In this document: positions 27,192 through 35,522 of the stretch, piece after piece
How positions within the stretch are numbered: the stretch's first letter is position 1
Layout: each line of letters opens with the position of its first letter
Assembly (NCBI GenBank): GCA_938027685.1
Contig: CALJAM010000012.1
Location: 20,579 to 84,578, forward strand
Direction of reading: 5' to 3'
DNA: 64,000 nucleotides
Source: an uncultured Bryobacteraceae bacterium
GTDB lineage: Bacteria; Acidobacteriota; Terriglobia; Bryobacterales; Bryobacteraceae
Notes under the pieces: generated by a model
What the model was told of the DNA's origin: nothing
What the model saw: only the letters and a program-made list of their open reading frames with translations
Databases searched by the model: none
Translations under genes and position numbers: made by a program

Positions 27192-28021
27192 TGCGTCGCA
27201 TTCAGGCCACGGCTCTGCTGCGGGACACGTTACGGGAGGCGGCCGCACGTTGGGTGTTCTGGGGTTTCTACGGCCTCTCCACGGCTCTCATCCTGTTCTT
27301 CCTTTTCCTGCTGCGCATCGACGTGATCGAGGGCGCGCGCGCCACGGTCACCCTGTTGGGCGAGACCAGCCCGCGGGCGCTGCCCGTGACGCGGCTCGTG
27401 CGGCAATTCGAGGGCGGCGTGGCCTCGTTCCTGTACGTGGCCGGTATGGGGCTGGCGCTGTTCGCCTCGGCCGGCCTGGTGGCGGCGACCTTCGAGCCCG
27501 GACGCATCGAATGGCTGCTTTCCAAGCCGGTCTCGCGCGTTCGCATCCTGCTTTGGCGTTACGCGGGCGCCGTCATCGTGGTGGCCCTCAACGTCTGCTA
27601 TCTGGTGCTGGGCGTGTGGCTGATCCTTGGTTGGAAGACAGGCGTTTGGGATGCGCACTTCCTGGTGGCGGCGCCGACCACGATTTTCATGTTCATGGTC
27701 CTGCTTAGCGTTGTGACGCTGGCCGCGGTGCTGACGGGCAGCGCGGCGCTGGCCACCATGCTTGTTTTTGCGCTGATGGTGCTGAGCCCGATTCTGGCGC
27801 AGCACAAACTGATGGTGAGGCTGCTCGACAGCGAGTTCTGGCGCGACGTCTGGCGCGCAATGTACTACTGCCTCCCCAAGGTTTTCGAAGTGGGCAGGAT
27901 CAACATGAACCTGTTGCGCGATCGCGCCGTGGAGAGCTGGATGCCGGTCTGGAGTTCGGCTCTGTTCGCTGCGGTCGTGCTGGCGGCCGCGCTCGCAGCC
28001 TTCTCGCGGAGGAATTACTGA
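27188..28021 (+). CDS. ABC-2 type permease
   Basis: The 277-residue product has six hydrophobic segments and an N-terminal helix followed by a long extracytoplasmic loop (DVIEGARATVTLLGETSPRA), as in ABC-2 permeases. A conserved cytoplasmic motif EPGRIEWLLSKPVSRVRILLWRY matches the family's coupling region. It overlaps both neighbours (four bases with the ATPase gene, one base with the lipoprotein gene), so the three form one translational unit. Confidence 0.88.
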   Translation: MMRRIQATALLRDTLREAAARWVFWGFYGLSTALILFFLFLLRIDVIEGARATVTLLGETSPRALPVTRLVRQFEGGVASFLYVAGMGLALFASAGLVAATFEPGRIEWLLSKPVSRVRILLWRYAGAVIVVALNVCYLVLGVWLILGWKTGVWDAHFLVAAPTTIFMFMVLLSVVTLAAVLTGSAALATMLVFALMVLSPILAQHKLMVRLLDSEFWRDVWRAMYYCLPKVFEVGRINMNLLRDRAVESWMPVWSSALFAAVVLAAALAAFSRRNY

Positions 28022-28968
28022 TGCTCTGTCGGCGTACGGGCTGGCTGGCGCTGCTCGCAGCGGTGTTGGGATGCCGCTCGGCGGAGAAAGCGCAGCTGTA
28101 CGTAGACCCGGCCCTGGCCGCCCTGGTGCCCGAGAACGCTGAGACGGTGGCGGGAGCGCGCGTCGAGAGCCTGCGCTCTACGCCGGTCTACAAACGGTGG
28201 GTCGCGGGCAAGCAGCAACCTCTGCTGGACGAGCTTGCCAAGCGACTGGGATTGGATCTGCGCAAGGATTTATGGGAGCTGCTGATTGCCTCCGAGGGCG
28301 AGCACGTGTGGGCCCTGGCGCGCGGCAAGTTCGGCCCGATGGGACAGGAACCCCGATTTCAGGGAGCGCGACGCACGGCGTACAAAGGCTACACGCTGAT
28401 CGGTGACGAGGATGCCTCGCTGGTCTTCATGAACTCGACGACTGCGGCTGCAGGCCCCGCCGCGGCGTTGCGGACTCTGATTGACCGGCGCGGCCGGAGC
28501 AAAGGCGTCTCCCCTTTGATTCAGCGGGCGCGCGCTCTGCCTGCCGCCACGCAGATCTGGCTGGTCTCCAAGCGCACCGGCGCGCTTGCCGGCAAGCTGC
28601 CCTCGCGCGGGAATCTGGCCGCGCTGGCGAAGATTCTGGCTACGCTGGAGACCGCGACCATGGCTGCGGACCTGCGTTCCGGCCTCCGCCTGGAGGCGAC
28701 CGGATCCTGCCGCAGCGAGGCCGATGCCCGTATGCTTCAGGACGCCCTGCGAGGGCTGATCGGACTGGCGCGTCTGACCACCCCCGAAAACTCCCCTGAA
28801 CTACTGCGCGCCTGGGACGGCGTCACCGTCCGCTCCGAGCAGCGCGCGATCGAAGTTCGCGCGCAGATCCCAGCCGATCTGCTCGATCTGTTGATCGGGC
28901 GTATCCAGCAGGGCGGACTCACGCCGTCGCTTCCCAGCCTGCCGGGTCAGCGTCGCGGAGGCCAGTAA
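28021..28968 (+). CDS. Predicted lipoprotein of unknown function linked to ABC-2 exporter
   Basis: A 315-residue protein with a lipobox, LLAAVLGC (cysteine 18), so it is likely anchored to a membrane after processing. The mature part repeats segments such as VPENAETVAGARVESLRSTP and VWALARGKFGP that resemble a family of uncharacterised secreted proteins, but no named domain was recognised. The ATG overlaps the permease stop by one base (TGATG). The tight coupling suggests it works with the exporter, for example as an accessory or substrate-handling subunit; this is inference. Confidence 0.75.
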   Translation: MLCRRTGWLALLAAVLGCRSAEKAQLYVDPALAALVPENAETVAGARVESLRSTPVYKRWVAGKQQPLLDELAKRLGLDLRKDLWELLIASEGEHVWALARGKFGPMGQEPRFQGARRTAYKGYTLIGDEDASLVFMNSTTAAAGPAAALRTLIDRRGRSKGVSPLIQRARALPAATQIWLVSKRTGALAGKLPSRGNLAALAKILATLETATMAADLRSGLRLEATGSCRSEADARMLQDALRGLIGLARLTTPENSPELLRAWDGVTVRSEQRAIEVRAQIPADLLDLLIGRIQQGGLTPSLPSLPGQRRGGQ

Positions 28969-28993
28969 AAACGGAGAACGAGGGCGCCGCTGC

Positions 28994-28999
28994 TATACT
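28994..28999 (+). promoter_or_regulatory. -10 element of argS, near-leaderless
   Basis: TATACT ends 11 bases before the GTG start of argS. Predicted transcription start is about five bases from the codon, and there is no ribosome binding site, suggesting a near-leaderless mRNA. The sequence CTATACTCGT recurs at the aspartate aminotransferase promoter. Confidence 0.5.
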
Positions 29000-29010
29000 C
29001 GTGAAGTAAA

Positions 29011-30978
29011 GTGTTTCATCGTCTGGAAGAAACTCTCGCCGGGATATTCTCCAAGCATCTCGAGAAGCGTTACGGGTGGCGGAACGCGGTCGTCTTCGAG
29101 CAACCGCGGCAGCCGGAGTTCGGTGAGCTCGCGTTGCCCGTGGCTTTTCAGCTTGCCAGGACGCTCCGGCGGCCGCCGCGCGCCATTGCCGATGAGATCG
29201 TGCGAGAGATCGGCGCGATCGAGGGTGTCGCGGCCCTGGAGGTGGCCGGAGCGGGTTACATCAACATCCGCTTCGACCGCGGTCGCTACGCGCGCTCTCT
29301 GATCGAGGGGCTTCCACCCGAAGAGTGCGCCGTCGCCGACGGCAAGATCATCGTCGAGCACACCAATATCAACCCCAACAAGGCAGCGCACATTGGCCAC
29401 CTGCGCAACGCGGTGCTCGGCGATACGTTCGTCCGCATCTTGCGCGCGCGGGGACGGCGCGTGGAGGTGCAGAATTACATCGACAACACCGGCGTACAAG
29501 TGGCCGACGTCGTCGTCGCCTTCGAGCGCCTGCTGGGCAAGACGCCGGAGGAGGTCGCGGCCATGACGGCCGACCCCGCAGTGCGCTTCGACTACTTCTG
29601 CTGGGATCTCTATGCGCGCATCTCGGCGCACTACCGCGAGCATCCGGAAACGCTGGCTTGGCGCCAGCAGGCGCTGGAAGCCATCGAGCGCGGGGAAGGA
29701 GAGACGGCGCGCATGGCGGCCATTGTCTCCGACGCCATCATGCGCGCCCACTTGGCCACCATGTGGCGGCTGGGTATCGTCTACGATGTGCTGCCCCGCG
29801 AGAGCGAGATCCTGCATCTGAAGTTCTGGGCCGCGGCGTTCGAGTTGCTGCGCGAGCGCGGCGCGATCCGTTATGAGACCGAAGGCAAGAACGCCGGCTG
29901 CTGGGTGATGCCCGCTGCGGCATTTGCCGGTGACGACGCGGGCGGGGAGGGCGGCGAGGACGGCAAGGTGATCGTGCGCTCGAACGGCACCGTCACCTAC
30001 GTCGGCAAGGACATCGCGTACCAGCTTTGGAAGTTTGGCCTCTTGGGAAAGGATTTCCACTACCGCCCGCTGCTGACCTATCCCAACGGCCACCGCGTGT
30101 GGGTCAGCAGCGAGGCGCCCGGCGACGAGCCCGCGCCGGAATTCGGCCGAGGCTCGCGCGTCTACAACGTGATCGATTCGCGCCAGTCCTACCTGCAAGA
30201 CATCGTGGCGGCGGGGCTGCGGGCGCTGGGCTTCGAGAAGGAGGCCGAGAACTCGATCCACTTCGCCTACGAAATGGTTGCGCTTTCGCCGCGGTGCGCC
30301 GCCGAGCTCGGTTTCGAACTCGACGCGGAGGAGCGCCGACGCGCCTACGTGGAAGTCTCCGGTCGCAAGGGCCTTGGCGTGAAGGCGGACGATCTGGTGG
30401 ACAAGCTGATCGAGAAGGCGCTCGAAGAAGTGGTCTCGCGGCACCCTCAGGAACCGCCTGAGAAGCAGCGCGACATCGCCGCCCAAATCGCGGTGGGCGC
30501 GCTCCGCTACTTCATGCTCAAGTACACGCGCAACGTGGTGATCGCCTTCGATTTTCAGGAGGCGCTGAGTTTCGAGGGCGAGACGGGACCCTACGTTCAG
30601 TATGCCGTCGTGCGGGCCCGGAGCATTTTCCGCAAGCTGGCCGAGCGGGGCGAGAGCGTTCCCGACTACGCGGCCGAGCTCGATGCGGGCGCGCTGGAGC
30701 GGCAACTTCGCTCGGAGGATTTCTGGCAACTGCTGCTGACGGCCTCCAAGACAGACGCGGTGCTAGAGCGCGCCATTGCCGTGGGCGAGCCGGCGCACGC
30801 GGCCAAGTACGCCTTCCAGCTCGCGCAGGCGTTCAACAACTTTTACCACGAGCACCCGATCCTGGCCGAACCGGATCGCGAACGCAGGACCTTTCTGCTT
30901 TGGCTGGCCGATTACGTGCGCGCCCAACTGGAGCGCACGCTGGGCGTTCTCGGCATCCCGTGTCCCGAATATATGTGA
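29011..30978 (+). CDS. argS: Arginyl-tRNA synthetase
   Basis: Class I aminoacyl-tRNA synthetase charging tRNA-Arg. The N-terminal Add1 domain is followed by [18 protein letters not shown] (HIGH motif HIGH at about 128-131), the [17 protein letters not shown] region, and [17 protein letters not shown] in place of a classical KMSK. The C-terminal anticodon-binding domain ends [12 protein letters not shown], a typical ArgRS end. At 655 residues it is longer than the usual 550-600; an acidic, glycine-rich insert ([13 protein letters not shown] near residue 310) accounts for some of this. The start is GTG 29011. Confidence 0.96.
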   Translation: MFHRLEETLAGIFSKHLEKRYGWRNAVVFEQPRQPEFGELALPVAFQLARTLRRPPRAIADEIVREIGAIEGVAALEVAGAGYINIRFDRGRYARSLIEGLPPEECAVADGKIIVEHTNINPNKAAHIGHLRNAVLGDTFVRILRARGRRVEVQNYIDNTGVQVADVVVAFERLLGKTPEEVAAMTADPAVRFDYFCWDLYARISAHYREHPETLAWRQQALEAIERGEGETARMAAIVSDAIMRAHLATMWRLGIVYDVLPRESEILHLKFWAAAFELLRERGAIRYETEGKNAGCWVMPAAAFAGDDAGGEGGEDGKVIVRSNGTVTYVGKDIAYQLWKFGLLGKDFHYRPLLTYPNGHRVWVSSEAPGDEPAPEFGRGSRVYNVIDSRQSYLQDIVAAGLRALGFEKEAENSIHFAYEMVALSPRCAAELGFELDAEERRRAYVEVSGRKGLGVKADDLVDKLIEKALEEVVSRHPQEPPEKQRDIAAQIAVGALRYFMLKYTRNVVIAFDFQEALSFEGETGPYVQYAVVRARSIFRKLAERGESVPDYAAELDAGALERQLRSEDFWQLLLTASKTDAVLERAIAVGEPAHAAKYAFQLAQAFNNFYHEHPILAEPDRERRTFLLWLADYVRAQLERTLGVLGIPCPEYM

Positions 30979-31001
30979 GCGGCGTGTCTAGACTGAAGGT
31001 T

Positions 31002-32222
31002 ATGGGGAGCTACGTCAGGCGGAGCACGACGGTGGTGGACGTCGGAGGGGTGAAAATCGGATCGCCTTTTCCCATTGTCGTGCAGTCCATGACCAATACG
31101 GACACGGCGGACGTCGACGCCACCGTCAGGCAGGCGGCGGAGCTGGCGCGCGCCGGGTCCGAGCTCGTGCGCGTCACGGTGAACAACGAGGAGGCGGCCG
31201 CGGCCGTGCCGCGCATCGCCGAAGGCCTGGAAAAGCTGGGCGTGCGCGTGCCGCTGGTGGGAGACTTCCATTACAACGGACACATCCTGCTCAGGCGCTA
31301 TCCCCAGTGCGCGAAGGCTCTGGCCAAGTACCGCATCAATCCGGGCAACGTCAACATCGGGCGGCGCTCGGATGAAAACTTCCGCGCGATCATCGAGGCG
31401 GCGCTCGAGCACGGCAAGCCTGTGCGCATCGGAGCGAACTGGGGCTCGCTCGATCAGACCTTGCTGGCGCGCCTGATGGACGAAAATGCCCGCCGACCGG
31501 AACCGCGAGATGCCCGCGAGGTCATGCGGGAGGCGATGGTGGCCAGTGTGCTCGAATCCGCCGAGGCGGCCGAGCGGTACGGCCTGCCCCACGATCGCAT
31601 CGTGCTCAGCGCCAAGGTCAGCGCGCCGCGGGATCTCATCGCCATCTACCGCGAGCTGGCGGCGCGCTGCGACTACCCTTTGCATCTGGGCCTCACTGAA
31701 GCGGGGCTGGGCGTCAAAGCCGTCGTGGCCAGCACGGCCGCCATGGCCGTACTGCTGGCCGAAGGGATCGGCGATACGATCCGTGTTTCGCTCACGCCCT
31801 CGCCGGGCGGCGATCGGACGGAAGAAGTGCGGGTCTGCCGCCAGATCTTGCAGTCGCTCGAGCTCCGAAGCTTCGTGCCGCAGGTTGCCGCCTGTCCTGG
31901 CTGCGGACGCACTTCCAGCACGCGCTTTCAGGAAATGGCTGCGGAAGTCGAACAGTACATTGCTCAACGCATGCCCGAATGGCGTCTGAAGTATCCCGGC
32001 ATCGAGAATTTGAAGGTTGCCGTGATGGGATGCGTGGTCAACGGCCCGGGTGAATCGCGACATGCCGACGTCGGGATCTCGCTCCCCGGGAACACGGAGG
32101 AGCCGCGGGCGCCGGTGTTTGCGGGCGGGCGCCATGTGAAAACGCTCGAAGGGCCCGACATGACGCGCGATTTTCTGCGCATCCTCGAGGACTACGTGGC
32201 TGCTCGCTTCGGCGTCCGGTGA
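31002..32222 (+). CDS. ispG: 4-hydroxy-3-methylbut-2-enyl diphosphate synthase
   Basis: Iron-sulfur enzyme of the MEP isoprenoid pathway converting MEcPP to HMBPP. The 406-residue short bacterial form has cluster ligands C298 and C301 (ACPGCGRT) and C344 ([11 protein letters not shown]), with the catalytic glutamate E351 seven residues later, as in E. coli IspG. The N-terminal TIM barrel begins [23 protein letters not shown] 31002 is preceded by AAGG. It lies 23 bases after argS. Confidence 0.96.
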   Translation: MGSYVRRSTTVVDVGGVKIGSPFPIVVQSMTNTDTADVDATVRQAAELARAGSELVRVTVNNEEAAAAVPRIAEGLEKLGVRVPLVGDFHYNGHILLRRYPQCAKALAKYRINPGNVNIGRRSDENFRAIIEAALEHGKPVRIGANWGSLDQTLLARLMDENARRPEPRDAREVMREAMVASVLESAEAAERYGLPHDRIVLSAKVSAPRDLIAIYRELAARCDYPLHLGLTEAGLGVKAVVASTAAMAVLLAEGIGDTIRVSLTPSPGGDRTEEVRVCRQILQSLELRSFVPQVAACPGCGRTSSTRFQEMAAEVEQYIAQRMPEWRLKYPGIENLKVAVMGCVVNGPGESRHADVGISLPGNTEEPRAPVFAGGRHVKTLEGPDMTRDFLRILEDYVAARFGVR

Positions 32223-32231
32223 GGTCGCTGT

Positions 32232-32237
32232 TATAAT
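32232..32237 (+). promoter_or_regulatory. -10 element before YjbQ-family gene
   Basis: Perfect TATAAT, 23 bases before ATG 32261, so the leader is about 17 bases with a weak CTGGGG ribosome binding site. No recognisable -35. Confidence 0.5.
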
Positions 32238-32260
32238 CGGAAGTTACTGGGGCTACTACC

Positions 32261-32761
32261 ATGCAAGACACTGGGACTCAGGGTGGGCTGGGGGTCGCTG
32301 TGGAGGAGGCTCGAGCGGCGGGCGCCGCGCCGGTGCGCATTTTCCACCGCGTGCTGGACTGGATGACGAACGAGCGCTTCCAACTGCTCAACATCACGGA
32401 CCGCATCCAGGACGTCGTGCGCCGCAGCGGCATCCGCGAGGGTCTGGTCCACATTCAATCCCTGCACACCACCACGGCGCTCCTCATCAACGAGTGGCAG
32501 GCGGCGCTGCTCGAGGACATCAAGAGGGTGCTTGAGGAACTGGTCAGCCGAGATCGGCCGTGGCGGCACAACGACCCGGCGCACTCGGACTGTGAGCGTG
32601 GCAATGCGGACGCTCACCTGCGCGGGATGCTGCTGGGACAGTCGTTGTGCCTGCAAGTGCGCAACGCCGCCGTGCTGCTGGGCGCCTGGCAGAGCATTAT
32701 TCTGGCTGAGCTGGATGGCCCGCGTACGCGACAGGTCGCCGTTCAGGTCCTCGGGCTCTGA
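32261..32761 (+). CDS. YjbQ-family (UPF0047) protein
   Basis: A 166-residue protein of the YjbQ/UPF0047 family; some members have thiamin phosphate synthase side activity in vitro, but the biological role is unsettled. Family blocks seen: VHIQSLHTTTALLINEWQ, RHNDPAHSDCERGNADAHLRG and LLGAWQSIILAELDGPRTRQ. The first 20 or so residues (GTQGGLGVAVEEARAAGAAP) are an extension without family similarity. It precedes the DUF2203 gene on the same strand. Confidence 0.88.
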   Translation: MQDTGTQGGLGVAVEEARAAGAAPVRIFHRVLDWMTNERFQLLNITDRIQDVVRRSGIREGLVHIQSLHTTTALLINEWQAALLEDIKRVLEELVSRDRPWRHNDPAHSDCERGNADAHLRGMLLGQSLCLQVRNAAVLLGAWQSIILAELDGPRTRQVAVQVLGL

Positions 32762-32780
32762 CCCGGCGCGGTTGTTCGTC

Positions 32781-33221
32781 ATGACCCGCCGGTTTCGCTT
32801 GGAGGAAGCCGAACGCTTACTGCCGGAGTTGGGAGTCTTGCTGCGCGAAGCCGTCGAGCTGAAGGCGCGCTTCCAGCGGGCCGAGGCGGAGTTGCGGCAG
32901 GCTTCGACGCGCATCGCGTTGGTAGGCGGCGCGAGCGTCAACCAGAGGCAACTGCTGGCGCAGCGTGGGCGCCGCGACGCGCTGGCGGCGCGGCTGAAAG
33001 AGCTGATCGAAAACATCGAGCTGTACGGCTGCCTGGTGAAGGATCTGGACATCGGCTTAATCGACTTCCCCACCTGGTTCCAGGGGCGCGAAGTGCTGTT
33101 ATGCTGGCGCTTGGGCGAACCTTCGATCCAGTTCTGGCATGAAGCCGATGAAGGGTATCGCGGTCGCAAGCCGATAGACGAGGAGTTCCGCAGGGCTCAC
33201 AGCGGGGACTGGCCGAGCTGA
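32781..33221 (+). CDS. DUF2203 family protein
   Basis: A 146-residue soluble protein. It begins MTRRFRLEEAERLLPELGVL with a helical, coiled-coil-like first half (about residues 5-95) and ends with the conserved segment VKDLDIGLIDFPTWFQGREV, CWRLGEPSIQFWHEADEGYR and GRKPID seen in DUF2203 proteins. Function unknown. ATG 32781 is 19 bases after the YjbQ-family gene. Confidence 0.85.
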   Translation: MTRRFRLEEAERLLPELGVLLREAVELKARFQRAEAELRQASTRIALVGGASVNQRQLLAQRGRRDALAARLKELIENIELYGCLVKDLDIGLIDFPTWFQGREVLLCWRLGEPSIQFWHEADEGYRGRKPIDEEFRRAHSGDWPS

Positions 33222-33258
33222 AGGTGGCGCAAGCTCGGCCACGATAGAGTGCGGGCTC

Positions 33259-34117
33259 ATGAGCGAGGCGCGAAATCGCATCGAGCACGACGGTTCGACG
33301 TCTCCGGAGCGAATCAAGCAGACGGTCGGAACGCGATGCGCCGAGACGGCGCTGCGCGTGCTCCAAGGCGGGCCCGGCTGCTGTGGTTCCGGCACGATCA
33401 AGGATCCCGTTGGCGCCGATTTTTACGATGCGACGGACGCAGCGACGGTGCCCGTGGAAGCGCTGTAGGTCTCGCCGGGCTGCGGCAACCCCACCGCGCT
33501 TGCGGAATTGAAGTCCGGCGAAGTGGTGCTCGACCTGGGTTGCGGCGGCGGGATTGACGTCCTGCTCGCGGCCCAGCGCGTTGGCCCGCAGGGCAAAGTC
33601 TACGGGCTGGACATAACGGAAGAGATGCTGAAACTGGTGCGGGCCAACCGGCGCAAGGCGGGCATCACGAATGCCGAATTCCTCCGCGGGGAAATGGAGA
33701 ACATTCCGCTGCCCGACGAGTCCGTCCACGTGGTGATCTCGAACTGCGTGATCAACCTTTCGCCGGACAAGGATCGCGCGTTGCGCGAGGCGTGGCGCGT
33801 GCTGGAGCCGGGCGGGCGCTGGCCGTCGCGGACATCGTAGTGCGCGGGGAGCCGCCTGCCGAGATCCGCCGCAACGTGGAACTGTGGATCGGCTGTGCGG
33901 CCGGCGCGCTCGAGGAGAACGATTACCGGCGGCGGCTGATCGCGGCGGGCTTCGAGCGGGTCGAGATCATGCCTACACGCATTTTCCGCGCCAAGGACGC
34001 GCGGAGTTCCTGTCGGCAGCCGGGTTCGACGTCGACACGATCGCAGCGCAGTTGGACGTATGTTTCCTCAGCGCCTTCATCCGGGCCCGCAAGCCTGCGA
34101 GACCCGGCGGCCGCTGA
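33259..34117 (+). pseudogene. arsM: Arsenite methyltransferase remnant (arsM), stop codon plus two frameshifts
   Basis: The SAM-dependent arsenite methyltransferase family is recognised across three reading frames. Frame one starts at ATG 33259 and has the family's GCCGSG cysteine region, then a TAG at 33466-33468 (codon 70). The reading continues in the same frame with [39 protein letters not shown] and [16 protein letters not shown] to about 33818. One base is then missing and the next frame gives [21 protein letters not shown] second single-base loss near 34002 moves to the frame reading EFLSAAGFDVDTIAAQLD, ending at 34117. Either a real pseudogene or assembly error in GC-rich repeats. Confidence 0.85.
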
Positions 34118-34153
34118 ACCGCGCAATCCCGGGTGGCCTTCTGCCCGGCGAAG

Positions 34154-34182
34154 TTGCTGACCGAACGCGGGTCTCCTATACT
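34154..34182 (+). promoter_or_regulatory. Promoter of aspartate aminotransferase-pckA operon
   Basis: TTGCTG (34154-34159) and TATACT (34177-34182) are spaced by 17 bases, the best -35/-10 pair seen in the window. The leader to GTG 34305 would be about 115 bases and contains an inverted repeat. Confidence 0.5.
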
Positions 34183-34228
34183 CGTTAGAAACTCGCGTTC
34201 CGGAGCTGCCGCCGGGGGCGCACCGACG

Positions 34229-34268
34229 GCTGCAGGAGGGCCGCGCGGAGAGCGGTGCAGCCTGCAGC
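34229..34268 (+). repeat. Inverted repeat in the aminotransferase-pckA leader
   Basis: GCTGCAGG (34229-34236) and CCTGCAGC (34261-34268) are perfect 8-base complements around a 24-base loop that itself holds CCGC/GCGG. It lies 36 bases before the start codon, inside the predicted leader. Could be an RNA hairpin or a protein-binding site. Confidence 0.45.
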
Positions 34269-34304
34269 TGGACTCTCCGGATCCGGTCCGAGGTAATTTG
34301 AGCC

Positions 34305-35522
34305 GTGAGTATCAGCCAACTGGCCAGGTCCATATCCGAATCCGTAACCCTGAAGTTGAATGAGACCGCAGCTCTGCTGCGGGAAAAAGGCGAGCCCGTG
34401 ATCCATCTGGGCGGCGGCGAACCCAAGAGCCGCGCTCCGATCGATGCCATCGTGAGCTGCACCGCGGTCCTGAATACGGGCGAGGTGCGGTACACGCCGC
34501 CGGACGGCATCCCGGCGCTCAAGAAGGCCATCATCCGGTATACCGAGGAGCACTATCGGAAGCTGGTTTCGCCCGATAACGTGATCGCCTCCAACGGCGC
34601 CAAACAGGCCATCATGGTCGCCTTATACGCGATCCTGGAGCCCAAGGACGAGGTGATCTTTCCGGCGCCCTATTGGGTGAGTTACCCGGAGATGGTGAAG
34701 CTGGCGGGCGGGGTACCCGTCCCGGTGACGCCCGAGGACGGAAGCTTCCATCCCACGATCCAAGAAATCACCGAAGCGGTCGGGCCCTACACCAAAGCGA
34801 TCATCATCAACAGCCCGAACAACCCCTCCGGCGTGATGTACTCGCGAGATTTCATTGCCGAGGTCGTCCAGTTCTGCGAGAAGAAGAACCTCTGGCTGAT
34901 CATGGACGACACGTACAACCGGCTCGTCTTCGACGGCAAGACGCCCGTCAATTGCTACGAGTTCGTCACCCAGCCGCTGGACAGCTCCAAGCTGATCCTG
35001 ATCAACTGCGTCTCGAAGATGTACGCGATGACCGGCTTCCGCATCGGCTGGGCCGTGGGGAACCGAGAGCTGATCCGGGCCATGACCAACATCCAATCGC
35101 AGCAAACGTCGGGCCCGTCGGCTCCCGCGCAGTGGGCTGCCGTGGGGGCTCTCAACGGCGTGCAGTCGAGCATCGAAAGCCTGCGCATGACGCTGGAAAA
35201 CAACCGCAACGTCATGATCGAGCGTCTGCGCGCCATCGACGGCGTCAAGGTGGTCAAGCCGGACGGGACGTTTTACTGCTTCCCGGATTTCAGCGCCTAT
35301 ATACGGGACTCCAACAAGCTGGCTGCGCTGCTTCTGGACAAGGTACGGGTGGTCACGGTCCCGGGCAAGGAGTTCGGCATGGAGGGCCATCTGCGCCTGA
35401 GCTTCTGCGGCACGGTGAAGGAGATCAGGGAGGGCATCGAGCGGATCCAGTGGGCGCTCGATCCCAAGGCGCCGAACGAGCTGTATCTGGGCACGCGGAA
35501 GCTGGTGAGGGACTGGCTATGA
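34305..35522 (+). CDS. Class I aminotransferase, probable aspartate aminotransferase
   Basis: PLP fold-type I enzyme; predicted reaction is aspartate plus 2-oxoglutarate to oxaloacetate plus glutamate. The 405-residue sequence has VRYTPPDGIPALKKAI, NSPNNPSGVMYSRDF, DDTYNRLVFDG and PLP lysine K238 in CVSKMYAMTGFRIGWA, as in the 1-gamma/AspB subgroup. The start is GTG 34305 with GAGG upstream. Its stop overlaps the pckA start by four bases, consistent with oxaloacetate being passed to PEP carboxykinase. Other amino-acid specificity is possible. Confidence 0.88.
   Translation: MSISQLARSISESVTLKLNETAALLREKGEPVIHLGGGEPKSRAPIDAIVSCTAVLNTGEVRYTPPDGIPALKKAIIRYTEEHYRKLVSPDNVIASNGAKQAIMVALYAILEPKDEVIFPAPYWVSYPEMVKLAGGVPVPVTPEDGSFHPTIQEITEAVGPYTKAIIINSPNNPSGVMYSRDFIAEVVQFCEKKNLWLIMDDTYNRLVFDGKTPVNCYEFVTQPLDSSKLILINCVSKMYAMTGFRIGWAVGNRELIRAMTNIQSQQTSGPSAPAQWAAVGALNGVQSSIESLRMTLENNRNVMIERLRAIDGVKVVKPDGTFYCFPDFSAYIRDSNKLAALLLDKVRVVTVPGKEFGMEGHLRLSFCGTVKEIREGIERIQWALDPKAPNELYLGTRKLVRDWL

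Noticed and set aside
28993..30729. A 578-codon open frame on the - strand opposite argS
   Set aside because: ArgRS motifs on the + strand are unambiguous; the frame has no recognisable domain.
33466..33468. TAG in arsM read as pyrrolysine
   Set aside because: The gene is also broken by two frameshifts and no pyrrolysine system is visible, so a plain stop is simpler.
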